Assembly (NCBI GenBank): GCA_035485575.1
Contig: DATHNW010000017.1
Location: forward strand, 1-64,000
DNA length: 64,000 nucleotides
DNA from: DASRHD01 sp035485575
GTDB taxonomy: Bacteria > Verrucomicrobiota > Verrucomicrobiia > Opitutales > Opitutaceae
Reading direction: 5' to 3'
This document shows, piece by piece, positions 33,822 to 42,652 of the stretch (its first letter is position 1; each line of letters starts with the position of its first letter). The position numbers and the translations under genes are program-made. Under the pieces are notes generated by a model, which did not search any database, had not been told where the DNA came from, and saw only the letters and a list, made by a program, of their open reading frames with translations.

Positions 33822-35453
33822 TTGAAAGTTCTGGAGAAAATTTTCCCCCGCGGCCCATCCGGCTGGTTTTTTGTCCTGGTGGGCGCAGCGGCCTTTGCCC
33901 TATTGCTGGGCACCTACATGCGGGTGTGGTCACCCGATTACGGCATCACCCGGTTCATCATCATCGGGCATGAATTCAACCAGCGCGGCCTGGCCGCTTA
34001 CCGCGCAACGCCGAAATACATGGACCCCTATCCGCCGGATCACTGGGGCTTCGACGGCCAGCACTATGCGCAGATCGCGCTCGATCCACTCCTGCGCGAC
34101 CCGCAAATCAAGCAGGCGATTGACAATCCGCCCTATCGGGCCCGCCGTATTTTTCTGCCATGGCTGGCCTGGATCGGCGGCTTGGGCCACCCCTTCTGGG
34201 TGATCAACCTTTACGCCGGACTGAACCTTGTCTTCTGGCTTGGCTTTGTGGTGATGATGGCGGTGCTTTTCCGGCCCCATGGCTGGGCTGGCCTGGCCGG
34301 GTTTGCCGCGATGCTGCTTACCTGCGGCATTATCGAGTCGATGCGCGGTTCACTCACGGATTTCCCGGCTTTTGTCCTGATGATACTCGCTGTCATGATT
34401 GGCGGCATGAGGGGGGCGGGCGTGCTCGCATTGGCCGGCCTCACGCGTGAAGTCAGCGTGCTCGGGCTGGCGGGACTGCTGGAGATCAAGCCGCCGTGGC
34501 GGGCGGCATTGAAAAAAAATCTCTGCCTGGGGGTGATAACCGTCGGGCCGATGCTGGTGTGGTTTGTCTACATTGCCTGGCGGCTCCGGATGCATGCATC
34601 GGTGGACGGCGACAACCTTGACTGGCCGATGGCGGCGATTGGCCGGAAGCTCGGTGAATTCGTCATTGTGGCCAGACAGGGCGGCATCCCGTGGGCCCAG
34701 TTTTACCGTAGCTATGAACTGCATGCGCTGCTTACCATCATCGCCACGCTGACGCAGTGCATTTACCTGCTCACGCACCGCTCCTGGGACAACCGCCTCT
34801 GGCGCATGGCCGCCGTTTTCGTGCCGCTTTTCCTTTGCATCGGTTATCCGGCTTGGGAAAGCCACTTCACGGTGACCCGTCATGCGCTGCCCATCACGCT
34901 CGGGTTCAACCTTTTTCTCGCCATGCGCCCAAGCCGCCGCTGGCTCCTGTGGTTTCTTCTCGGCAATTGCTTCGTGCCATACGGTGTTTTCCAATTTGCA
35001 TTCTATGGTCGCGAGACCCCGCCGCGCCATGAATTCATGGTCGTGGGTGCGCCAGCGGATGGGGCTCTTGATATACGCTCTGGCGCAGGCTGGTCCGGGC
35101 CGGAATCAAGCACTCGAAAAATCTGGCGTTGGGCGGTCGGCCAGACCGCCACCCTGGTGCTCTCCAATGCTGGTTTGCAACCCGTCGAAGTCGGGGTCGC
35201 CTTCGACACCACCAGTTCCACGCCTCGTGATCTGCGGGTGAGCGTGGGCGACACGATGATATGGTCGGGCCAGCTCGACTACCGCCTGCACTCGGTGCGC
35301 AGCCGGAAATTTTCTTTGCCGCCGGGCAGAACCATTGTGACGTTGGAAACATCGCTGCCGCCCGCATCGTCCGGCATCGATGACACGCGTGAGTTTACCT
35401 TCATGCTTTCCAGTCTTCAGCTGGTGGCGGCCAGGCCAGTGCCTGCCCATTGA
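33822..35453 (+). CDS. polytopic membrane protein (GT-C-like), first of tandem pair
   Basis: A 543-residue protein with about ten hydrophobic segments over residues 15-400 and a soluble beta-rich tail (about 405-543). The first periplasmic loop carries WGFDGQHYAQIALDP and PPYRARRIFLPWLAW, a motif set seen in uncharacterised GT-C-like membrane proteins. The tail contains ATLVLSNAGLQPVEVGVAF, suggesting a beta-sandwich. It may use a lipid-linked sugar, but this is inference. The start is TTG at 33822. The next gene is a paralog in tandem. Confidence 0.65.
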   Translation: MKVLEKIFPRGPSGWFFVLVGAAAFALLLGTYMRVWSPDYGITRFIIIGHEFNQRGLAAYRATPKYMDPYPPDHWGFDGQHYAQIALDPLLRDPQIKQAIDNPPYRARRIFLPWLAWIGGLGHPFWVINLYAGLNLVFWLGFVVMMAVLFRPHGWAGLAGFAAMLLTCGIIESMRGSLTDFPAFVLMILAVMIGGMRGAGVLALAGLTREVSVLGLAGLLEIKPPWRAALKKNLCLGVITVGPMLVWFVYIAWRLRMHASVDGDNLDWPMAAIGRKLGEFVIVARQGGIPWAQFYRSYELHALLTIIATLTQCIYLLTHRSWDNRLWRMAAVFVPLFLCIGYPAWESHFTVTRHALPITLGFNLFLAMRPSRRWLLWFLLGNCFVPYGVFQFAFYGRETPPRHEFMVVGAPADGALDIRSGAGWSGPESSTRKIWRWAVGQTATLVLSNAGLQPVEVGVAFDTTSSTPRDLRVSVGDTMIWSGQLDYRLHSVRSRKFSLPPGRTIVTLETSLPPASSGIDDTREFTFMLSSLQLVAARPVPAH

Positions 35454-35526
35454 TTGCCGCTGGCATGGCGAAGGAGCGTGGTATGGGCGAACACAAATCC
35501 ATCCTTGCTTTGCGACGGCGTGAACC

Positions 35527-37161
35527 ATGGTTTGTCTGCTTTTCGTGCCCCAGCTGAATTTATTTTTCCGGCGGCATCCCCAGTCAGTGCATTGGGCAGC
35601 CTATGCCGTGACGGCTGGACTTTTTCTATGGCTGATGGCGCAATTTTATATTCCCGGGAAAGGTTTTACCTATCTCATCAGGTTCGGCGACAGGCCGATC
35701 GTGCGGTATCTGCCCGAGTTGCGCAGGCTGAATTATTACGCGGAGGAGGATTCTCCTGGCTATGATGCCCAATACTACGCGCAGATGGCGATGCACCCAC
35801 GGCTGGGAGATGCCGCGCTGGGCCAGGCGGTCGACGATCTGCCATATCGTGCGCGGCGGATCCTGTTTTGCTGGACGGCGTGGGCACTGGCAGGCGGTGT
35901 ACCGGGCCGGGCGCTGCAGATTTACGCGGTGCAAAACATCGTCTGCTGGCTATTGCTGGCGGGGCTGATGCTGCGATGGTTTCCGCCGGTGAACTGGGGC
36001 AACTATGTGCGTTGGGCGGCTACCCTGGTTTGCTCGGGGCTGTGTCTCAGCGTGCGCAATTCGCTGCTGGACGGGCCCAGCCTGCTGCTGATCGCGGCAG
36101 GTGTGGCATGGACGGAAAAGGGGTGTCCATGGCTGGCGGCTGCGGTGCTGGGCCTGGCCGGACTGGGCAGGGAAACAAACATCCTGGGTGCCGCGGCACT
36201 GGCGCGGCCGTGCGAAAATACTGCGCGTGAATGGGTGCTGACCATGATGCGCGGACTGGTCGTCGTGCTGCCGCTGCTGCTGTGGCTGGCCTGCCTGTGG
36301 CGGTGGTTGGGCGGCGGCGGCGCGGGCGCACGGAATTTCGGCCTGCCGTTGGCCGGATATCTGCAAAAGTGGAGGGAGACCCGTGCCCAATTTTGGGGCG
36401 CTGATTTTGGAACAGTGGCGAAAGGGAGTCTGGCGATGCTCGTGGTTTTGACCACACAACTTTTGTTTTTCGCACTGCGCCCGCGGTGGAAGGAGCCATG
36501 GTGGCGCATCGGTGCGGCTTATTCGGTACTAATGATATTCATGGGCGATGCCGTGTGGGAGGGCTACCCCGGTGCGGCCGGACGCGTACTGCTGCCCATG
36601 ACCCTGGCCTTCAATGTCCTTGTGCCGCGCGGGCGCCAGTGGTGGCTGGTGCTTTTGCTGGGCAATCTCACCGTGGCGGCCGCGCCGGATATCCTGATGG
36701 CTCCGGCGCCCGAGGGCTGGCGCGTGGAAGGCCCCCGGGCCTTGCGCACGACGGGTCTATCGGAAAAGAGCATGGAGGCGGTGTTCGATGCGCAATGGTT
36801 TTCCCCTGAGCATTCACACTTTACATACTGGAGATGGAGTCGTGGCCCGGCTGTCATCACGGTGCGCAATCCGCATCCTTTCAGTCTCGTGGCTGATTTG
36901 AGGTTCGGGTTGAACAGTCTTGATGGCCGCAGGATAATTGTATGCGCGGGCGACCGGATTTTATGGGAGGGCGAAATCGGGCGCGCGTCGCGTGATGTGA
37001 TCATACGGGATCTGCGCCTGCCGCCTGGAGATACCCTTTTGAGTTTTAAAACCGGCCAGCCCTCCCTGCAGCCGGGGAAAGGCGAAATGCGCGTGCTGGC
37101 ATTCTGCCTGAGCAATTTTGAAATCTTACTGAAGGCGCGCGACAGCACGCCGGCACGGTGA
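35527..37161 (+). CDS. polytopic membrane protein (GT-C-like), second of tandem pair
   Basis: A 544-residue paralog of the preceding gene with the same layout. Membrane segments fill about 20-410, a first loop reads GYDAQYYAQMAMHP and LPYRARRILFCWTAW, and a soluble C-terminal domain (about 415-544) contains ADLRFGLNSLDGRRIIV. The order of motifs is kept although much of the sequence has diverged, so the duplication is old. Function is unknown; the setting suggests transfer or polymerisation of surface glycans. Confidence 0.65.
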   Translation: MVCLLFVPQLNLFFRRHPQSVHWAAYAVTAGLFLWLMAQFYIPGKGFTYLIRFGDRPIVRYLPELRRLNYYAEEDSPGYDAQYYAQMAMHPRLGDAALGQAVDDLPYRARRILFCWTAWALAGGVPGRALQIYAVQNIVCWLLLAGLMLRWFPPVNWGNYVRWAATLVCSGLCLSVRNSLLDGPSLLLIAAGVAWTEKGCPWLAAAVLGLAGLGRETNILGAAALARPCENTAREWVLTMMRGLVVVLPLLLWLACLWRWLGGGGAGARNFGLPLAGYLQKWRETRAQFWGADFGTVAKGSLAMLVVLTTQLLFFALRPRWKEPWWRIGAAYSVLMIFMGDAVWEGYPGAAGRVLLPMTLAFNVLVPRGRQWWLVLLLGNLTVAAAPDILMAPAPEGWRVEGPRALRTTGLSEKSMEAVFDAQWFSPEHSHFTYWRWSRGPAVITVRNPHPFSLVADLRFGLNSLDGRRIIVCAGDRILWEGEIGRASRDVIIRDLRLPPGDTLLSFKTGQPSLQPGKGEMRVLAFCLSNFEILLKARDSTPAR

Positions 37162-37171
37162 AGAGGTCCTC

Positions 37172-37867
37172 TCAGCCGCGTTTCCAGAGGTTGTATTTAA
37201 GGATGACGTAAATGGCGCGCACCCCGTCCTTCCAGCCGATCTTTTTTCCTTCGGCATAGCTGCGGCCGAAATAAGAGATGCCGACCTCGTAGATGCGGCA
37301 GCCGCGGCGCGCGACTTTGGCCGTGATCTCCGGTTCGAAACCGAAGCGATTCTCCTCGATGGCGATACTTTGGATGATCTCCCGGCGGAAGACCTTGTAG
37401 CACGATTCCATGTCCGTGAGGTTGAGGTTGGTGAACATGTTGGAGAGCAGGGTGAGGAAGTGGTTGCCGACCTGATGCCAGAAGAAGGCGACGCGATGCG
37501 GCCGGCCGGATTGGAAGCGCGAGCCGAAGACGACGTCGGCCTTTTCGCGCAAAATCGGCTCGATCAGCATGGGGTACTCGTCGGGATCGTATTCCAGGTC
37601 CGCATCCTGGATAATGACAATATCACCAGTGGCGGCGCGGATGCCGGTGCGCAAAGCGGCGCCTTTGCCAGCGTTTTTTTCATGGAAAAGGATTTTATCG
37701 GCCAGACCCGCGCCCGGGCCTTGCAGCCACTCGCGCGTCCCGTCCTGCGAGCAGTCGTCGACCACGATCAATTCCACCGGGCCGGCGGGCGAGCGGCGCA
37801 CCGCCTGCAGCAGCTCGGCGATGGTCCGGCGCTCGTTATAGCAGGGAACGATGACGGAAATGGTCAC
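37172..37867 (-). CDS. GT2 glycosyltransferase (polyprenyl-phosphate sugar synthase-like)
   Basis: A 231-residue GT-A enzyme. It opens ISVIVPCYNERRTIAELLQA; the donor site is DDCSQDGTREWL and the metal motif is IIQDADLEYDPDEYP. It ends without membrane segments, as in dolichyl-phosphate-mannose synthase type enzymes that load a sugar onto a polyprenyl phosphate. The start is GTG at 37867. It is the first of two such genes here (the other at 44753), and the membrane proteins may use the products. Confidence 0.85.
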   Translation of the reverse strand: MTISVIVPCYNERRTIAELLQAVRRSPAGPVELIVVDDCSQDGTREWLQGPGAGLADKILFHEKNAGKGAALRTGIRAATGDIVIIQDADLEYDPDEYPMLIEPILREKADVVFGSRFQSGRPHRVAFFWHQVGNHFLTLLSNMFTNLNLTDMESCYKVFRREIIQSIAIEENRFGFEPEITAKVARRGCRIYEVGISYFGRSYAEGKKIGWKDGVRAIYVILKYNLWKRG

Positions 37868-37939
37868 GGGGAGGGGAATTGGGGACTTATGATCGCATGT
37901 GCGATACCGGTGAAAATGGCAATAGGGGATGAAGTGTTC

Positions 37940-39592
37940 TCACCAGCAGGCAATGGCCTCCAGGCGGCGCCGATAATGGATCCCGATTTTTTCGGGGGCG
38001 AATTTATCTTCAATCGTGGCGCGGGCGGCGGCGCCGAGTTGCGCGCCGAGCGCGGGTTCGGCCACAAGTTTTTGCATCCACCAGGCCGCATGGGCGACGT
38101 CAGGTTCGGCCCAGGTCTGGCCCTTGGCGTAGGGACCGTGGTTTTGCTCGAGCTTGACCGGGCTGGCGCGCACCGGGCAGCCATTGGTGCCATTCAAGAA
38201 TTCCTGCGTGGCGGACCAGTCGGTGGCGATGACGGGCTTGCCGAGGAACATGCATTCGGCCAGCGCGAGGCCGAAGCCTTCGCTGCGATGCAATGAAATA
38301 AAGCAGTCGCAGGCAGCCTCCAGGGCGTAGATGTCGGCGCGCGAAAACGTATCGGTCAGCAGCGTGGTGCCCGGCAGGTCGGCGATGTCGGCACGGAGTG
38401 CGGCGAGTTCGGTCTCGTTGCCCGCGATGCTGTGGGTCTTGATGACGAGCGCCGCGCCCTGCGCGGCGAGGGCGGAGGCGCGGAAGGCCGCGAGCACGGC
38501 GCGGGGATTTTTTCGCAGGGAATAGCTGTTGAGGTCGTAAATGAAAAGAAAAAGGAATTTGTCGGCCGGCAGGCCGAAACGCGCGCGCAGCACCGCGGCG
38601 GGCTCGGCCGGGCGGCCGAACGAAATCGCGTGCGGCATGGTGTGCACGGGCAGAGGAGCCTTCAGCGCGATGGCGGCGCGGGTGAAATCGCTTGGGCACC
38701 AGATTTCATCAAAATAGTCGCAGCAGCGCAGCCAGGCGTCGGGAAATTCGGGCAACTCCCACGCCCAGTAGCCGATGTTGTATTTGCCGTGGCGCAGTGC
38801 CGGATGGTGGTAATCGAGAACATGCGCAGCGGGCGGGTCGAGATGGACGACGTTGACGGGGTGCGGATTATTCTCCTGCAGCCGCGCGAGGCAGGTGAGA
38901 TCGCCGCGGCGGTTTTTACAGGGGAGCTTCAGGTCGATAAGAGCCGTCGGCAGTTGCACGGCGTCCGCGGCGCGCACCATGCACCGGGCGGATTCGCCGA
39001 TGCCGAGATCAGCAGTGAGAAAGCCCGCGATATTGAGGCCGAGGTGCAGGCGGCGGCGGGCGAATTCAATGGAGAATGGCGCATGGCGATTGGAAAAATC
39101 GAAGACGATTTCCCCCGTGGCGGTTTCGATGCGGGTGAGGCGCAGCTGGCGGTTTTTGTTTTGCTGGCGGAAGCGCTGCAGCCGCTCCGCGCCCTGCCAG
39201 CGGGCGGCGATCCGGCCGAGCCACGCCAGGAAATTGGTCAGTCCCACCCCGCGCAACCGCACGCGCAGGACGGGACCGCGCCTCGCGTTCCGGCCGGTGG
39301 CGGTAAAACGCATGCTGAACGGGCCGGGTTGCAGTGAATCGAAGGCGGCGCTCCGGCGGCCGTTGACGGAAAAATTCGCCCCGATCGGCCCGCTTTCAAG
39401 GCCGCGCGCGTCGGGATGCGGGCGAAACTCGCCGCGCACGACAAAGGTCGTGGCCTCATGCAGCGGTGGCAGGCGCACGACGGCCTGTTCGCGAATCCAC
39501 GCCGAGTCAGGTGCGAACTCGTCGGAAAACAGGCCGTCGCATCCGATCCAGCGGCGGCGGCGGGCGGCGGGCGCACGGCGAATGAAAGGCAT
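37940..39592 (-). CDS. GT4 glycosyltransferase with N-terminal extension
   Basis: A 550-residue protein. Residues about 190-545 form a GT-B domain (LNIAGFLTADLGIGESAR near 190, GKYNIGYWAWELPEFP near 275, and SEGFGLALAECMFLGKPVI as E-x7-E near 455). The first roughly 180 residues are beta-rich (ATTFVVRGEFRPHPDARG, PGPFSMRFTATGRN) and unassigned, perhaps a carbohydrate-binding or adaptor domain. The start is ATG at 39592; a TTG two codons earlier is possible. Confidence 0.8.
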   Translation of the reverse strand: MPFIRRAPAARRRRWIGCDGLFSDEFAPDSAWIREQAVVRLPPLHEATTFVVRGEFRPHPDARGLESGPIGANFSVNGRRSAAFDSLQPGPFSMRFTATGRNARRGPVLRVRLRGVGLTNFLAWLGRIAARWQGAERLQRFRQQNKNRQLRLTRIETATGEIVFDFSNRHAPFSIEFARRRLHLGLNIAGFLTADLGIGESARCMVRAADAVQLPTALIDLKLPCKNRRGDLTCLARLQENNPHPVNVVHLDPPAAHVLDYHHPALRHGKYNIGYWAWELPEFPDAWLRCCDYFDEIWCPSDFTRAAIALKAPLPVHTMPHAISFGRPAEPAAVLRARFGLPADKFLFLFIYDLNSYSLRKNPRAVLAAFRASALAAQGAALVIKTHSIAGNETELAALRADIADLPGTTLLTDTFSRADIYALEAACDCFISLHRSEGFGLALAECMFLGKPVIATDWSATQEFLNGTNGCPVRASPVKLEQNHGPYAKGQTWAEPDVAHAAWWMQKLVAEPALGAQLGAAARATIEDKFAPEKIGIHYRRRLEAIACW

Positions 39593-39652
39593 GGTCAAAA
39601 TGAGGGGAAAGGGAACAGGAGGGCGTTTGCCTTGGCAAAACTTTCCGCCGCC

Positions 39653-40639
39653 TTATCCCGTTCCCGCCATGCGCGGCAGGTGAGCGATGGGGCGATGAGT
39701 GGCATCAGCGGTCATCAGGAGCGGGAACATTTTCCCCCAGCGGGCAAGCTCATGATTGATGGCGGCCCGCATGCCGGCCAGGGCGGCGGCAGGTGCATGG
39801 TGGCGCCAGCCCATGGTGTAAGCCAAAACGGACATGGCGACGGAAGGCAGCGTGGCGGCGTTCAAATCGCAATTGATGAATTTCAGACACCAGGCGCGCT
39901 GGCCCAGCTCGGCCAGCTCATCCCGCCAGCGGAGGGTGAGACGATAGCAATTTTCCTCATCGCGGAGCTTCCGGCCGGATGAGGCGCTGATGTGGTGGAA
40001 AACAGCGCTGCGGAGGGCCACGGCATTGATGTGACCGGCGGTCCGCGCGCGAATGCACAGGTCGACGTCTTCACAGCCGTTGAGGTAGCTTTGATCAAAC
40101 CCGCCGAGCTGCTGCCAGAGGGTGCGGCGGATCAATACACAGGCGCCGGTGACGGCATCCACGGGCCGCCAGTCCCGGCGGGGGGGGCGAAAATCACTGG
40201 GAGGCGTCTTGTCGTGCTGGGGCTTGCCCTTATGGTTGATGAAAACGCCGGTGTGGTCGAGGGAACGCGTGCGGAAGTCATACTGAACATTGCCGACGAG
40301 ACCGGCGGCGGGTTCGTGCGCAAAGACGGCGAGCATGGGTTCGAGCCAGTGCGGTGTGAGCACGAGGTCGTTGTTGAGCAACGCGAGGAATTCGCCGCGG
40401 GCGGCCGCGGCGCCGCGGTTGTTCGCGACTGCGTAGCCGCGGTTTTGCTCATTCAGGAAGATGCGGAAGGGCGGGTCGGACAGCGTTGCTAGCCACTCGC
40501 GCGTCCCGTCGGTCGAGCCGTCGTCCACCAGGATGATTTCGTGTGCGAGCCCGGGCGGCAGCGTGGCCTGCAGGCTCGCGAGCATGGCCTGCGTGAGGGG
40601 CAGGCAGTTGAAAAGCGGGATGACGAAGGAAACCTGCAA
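39653..40639 (-). CDS. GT2 glycosyltransferase (rhamnosyltransferase-like)
   Basis: A 328-residue GT-A enzyme. VSFVIPLFNCLPLTQAML opens it, DDGSTDGTREWLATL and NNDLVLTPHWLEPML are the donor and metal motifs, and GCEDVDLCIRARTAGH is the conserved ED region near residue 190. The group contains rhamnosyl- and other O-antigen transferases. The start must be TTG at 40639, since the next ATG lies inside the fold. It lies directly downstream of rfbA, in keeping with use of dTDP-rhamnose. Confidence 0.85.
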   Translation of the reverse strand: MQVSFVIPLFNCLPLTQAMLASLQATLPPGLAHEIILVDDGSTDGTREWLATLSDPPFRIFLNEQNRGYAVANNRGAAAARGEFLALLNNDLVLTPHWLEPMLAVFAHEPAAGLVGNVQYDFRTRSLDHTGVFINHKGKPQHDKTPPSDFRPPRRDWRPVDAVTGACVLIRRTLWQQLGGFDQSYLNGCEDVDLCIRARTAGHINAVALRSAVFHHISASSGRKLRDEENCYRLTLRWRDELAELGQRAWCLKFINCDLNAATLPSVAMSVLAYTMGWRHHAPAAALAGMRAAINHELARWGKMFPLLMTADATHRPIAHLPRMAGTG

Positions 40640-40678
40640 GCAGTCCGAAGTTGGCTGCGCGCCGCCGCGGCGTCGAGC

Positions 40679-41566
40679 CTAGGCCTGCCGCGATTCCGTG
40701 AGCAGCCCGGCCAGGTACTGGCCGTAGGCGGATTTGCCGAGTTTCTGGATATTGGCCTCCAGCCCGGTGCGATCAATCCAGCCCTGGCGCCAGGCAATCT
40801 CCTCGGGGCAGGAAATTTTCAATCCCTGCCGGTTTTCGATGACGTGGACGAATTCCGCCGCGTCGAGGAGGGAGTCATGCGTGCCGGTGTCGAGCCAGGC
40901 CGTGCCGCGGCCGAGCAATTCGACCTGAAGGCGGCCGCGCTCGAGGTAGAGACGGTTAAGGTCGGTGATTTCGAGTTCGCCGCGGGCCGAGGGCTTGAGG
41001 CTGCGCGCGAGCGCGACGACGTCGCGGTCGTAGAAATAAAGACCGGGCACCGCGTAATTGGATTTTGGCGCCCGGGGTTTTTCCTCGAGCGAGAGCACGC
41101 GGCCGTCAGGTGCGAATTCAACGACGCCGTAAGCCTGCGGGTTGGCCACGTGGTAGCCGAAGATGGTTGCGCCGCTGGTGCGGGCCGTGGCGGCGAGGAG
41201 GGAGGCGGCGAAATCATGGCCGTAGAAAAGGTTGTCGCCAAGGACGAGGGCGGAAGGGGCCTCGCCCACGAAATCCTCACCGATGAGAAAGGCTTGGGCG
41301 AGGCCGTCGGGGCGCGGCTGCTCTGCGTAGGCAAAGGACAGGCCAAATTGGGTGCCGTCGCCCAGCAGCCGGCGGAAGAGGGGCAGATCCTGCGGGGTGG
41401 AAATGACCAGGATTTCCCGGATGCCGGAAAGCATCAGCACCGAGAGCGGATAATAGATCATCGGCTTGTCATAGACGGGCATGAGCTGCTTGCTCACGGC
41501 GATGGTGAGTGGATAAAGCCGCGTGCCGGAGCCGCCGGCGAGGATGATGCCTTTGCGTTGTTGCAT
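40679..41566 (-). CDS. rfbA: glucose-1-phosphate thymidylyltransferase
   Basis: A 295-residue nucleotidyltransferase making dTDP-glucose from dTTP and glucose-1-phosphate, the entry step to dTDP-rhamnose. ILAGGSGTRLYPLT (8-21), KPMIYYPLS and LGDNLFYGHDF are the canonical motifs, and the length is normal. The start is ATG at 41566, four bases after the rfbB stop. Confidence 0.96.
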   Translation of the reverse strand: MQQRKGIILAGGSGTRLYPLTIAVSKQLMPVYDKPMIYYPLSVLMLSGIREILVISTPQDLPLFRRLLGDGTQFGLSFAYAEQPRPDGLAQAFLIGEDFVGEAPSALVLGDNLFYGHDFAASLLAATARTSGATIFGYHVANPQAYGVVEFAPDGRVLSLEEKPRAPKSNYAVPGLYFYDRDVVALARSLKPSARGELEITDLNRLYLERGRLQVELLGRGTAWLDTGTHDSLLDAAEFVHVIENRQGLKISCPEEIAWRQGWIDRTGLEANIQKLGKSAYGQYLAGLLTESRQA

Positions 41567-41570
41567 GAGG

Positions 41571-42638
41571 TCAGCTTTTGGTGCCGAGACGTTCGCGCCC
41601 GTAGCGCTTTTTTGTAATATCATCGCACCAGGCCCGGTGGGCGAGATACCAGTCGACGGTTTTTTCGAGGCCGGTGGCAAAGTTCTCGCGCGGCTGCCAG
41701 CCGAGCTCACGCTGGATCTTTGCGCAATCGATGGCGTAGCGGCGGTCGTGGCCGGGGCGGTCGGCGACATGGGTGATTTGCGCCGCATAGGACCGGCCGC
41801 CGGCGGCCGGGGATTTTTCATCGAGCAGCCCGCAGATGCGTTTCACCACCTCGATATTGGGCTGCTCATTAAGGCCGCCGATGTTGTAGGTTTCGCCGGT
41901 GCGCCCGCGCTGCAGGACCTGCCAGATGGCGGCGGCGTGGTCCTCGACGTAGAGCCAGTCGCGGACCTGCATGCCGTCGCCGTAAACGGGCAGCGGCTTG
42001 CCGTCGAGGGCGTTGAGGATGATGAGGGGAATGAGCTTTTCGGGAAAGTGGAACGGGCCGTAGTTGTTCGAGCAGTTGGTGGTGAGCGTGGGGAGGCCGA
42101 AGGTGTGTTGGTAGGCGCGCACAAGGTGGTCGCTGGCGGCCTTGGAGGCGGCGTAGGGGCTGTTGGGCGCGAAGTTGGTTTCCTCGGTGAAGGCGGCGTC
42201 GCCCGGTGCAAGCGTGCCATAGACTTCGTCGGTGGATACGTGGAGAAAGCGAAATGCGGCCGCCTTTGGCGCGGGCAGCGCGGCCCAGTGGCGGCGGGTG
42301 ACGTTGAGGAGGCGGAGCGTGCCGACGACGTTGGTCTGGATGAAAGGCTCCGGCGAATCGATGGAGCGGTCCACGTGCGACTCGGCGGCGAAATTCACCA
42401 CGGCGTCGATCGCATGTTCGGCGAGCAGGCGCGCGGCCAGCGTCTCGTCGCCGATGTCGCCGTGCGCAAAAACGTAGCGGGGGTCGTCGGCGAGGTCGGC
42501 GAGGTTGGCGGGATTTCCCGCATAGGTGAGCTTGTCCAGGTTGACGAGCTTCGCGAGGCCTGGATTTTTTTCAGTGAGGCGCTGGCGGATGAAATTGCTG
42601 CCGATGAAGCCGCAGCCGCCGGTGACGAGTAGGTTCAT
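41571..42638 (-). CDS. rfbB: dTDP-glucose 4,6-dehydratase
   Basis: A 355-residue extended SDR that converts dTDP-glucose to dTDP-4-keto-6-deoxyglucose. The NAD loop LVTGGCGFIGSNF, the HVSTDEVYG stretch, YAASKAASDHLVRAY (Tyr/Lys pair) and DNHLR-type end region NCSNNYGPFHFPEKLIP are present. The start is ATG at 42638. It is followed by rfbA and preceded by a reductase-like gene that probably finishes the pathway. Confidence 0.96.
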   Translation of the reverse strand: MNLLVTGGCGFIGSNFIRQRLTEKNPGLAKLVNLDKLTYAGNPANLADLADDPRYVFAHGDIGDETLAARLLAEHAIDAVVNFAAESHVDRSIDSPEPFIQTNVVGTLRLLNVTRRHWAALPAPKAAAFRFLHVSTDEVYGTLAPGDAAFTEETNFAPNSPYAASKAASDHLVRAYQHTFGLPTLTTNCSNNYGPFHFPEKLIPLIILNALDGKPLPVYGDGMQVRDWLYVEDHAAAIWQVLQRGRTGETYNIGGLNEQPNIEVVKRICGLLDEKSPAAGGRSYAAQITHVADRPGHDRRYAIDCAKIQRELGWQPRENFATGLEKTVDWYLAHRAWCDDITKKRYGRERLGTKS

Positions 42639-42652
42639 GCGAAAATTCCGGC

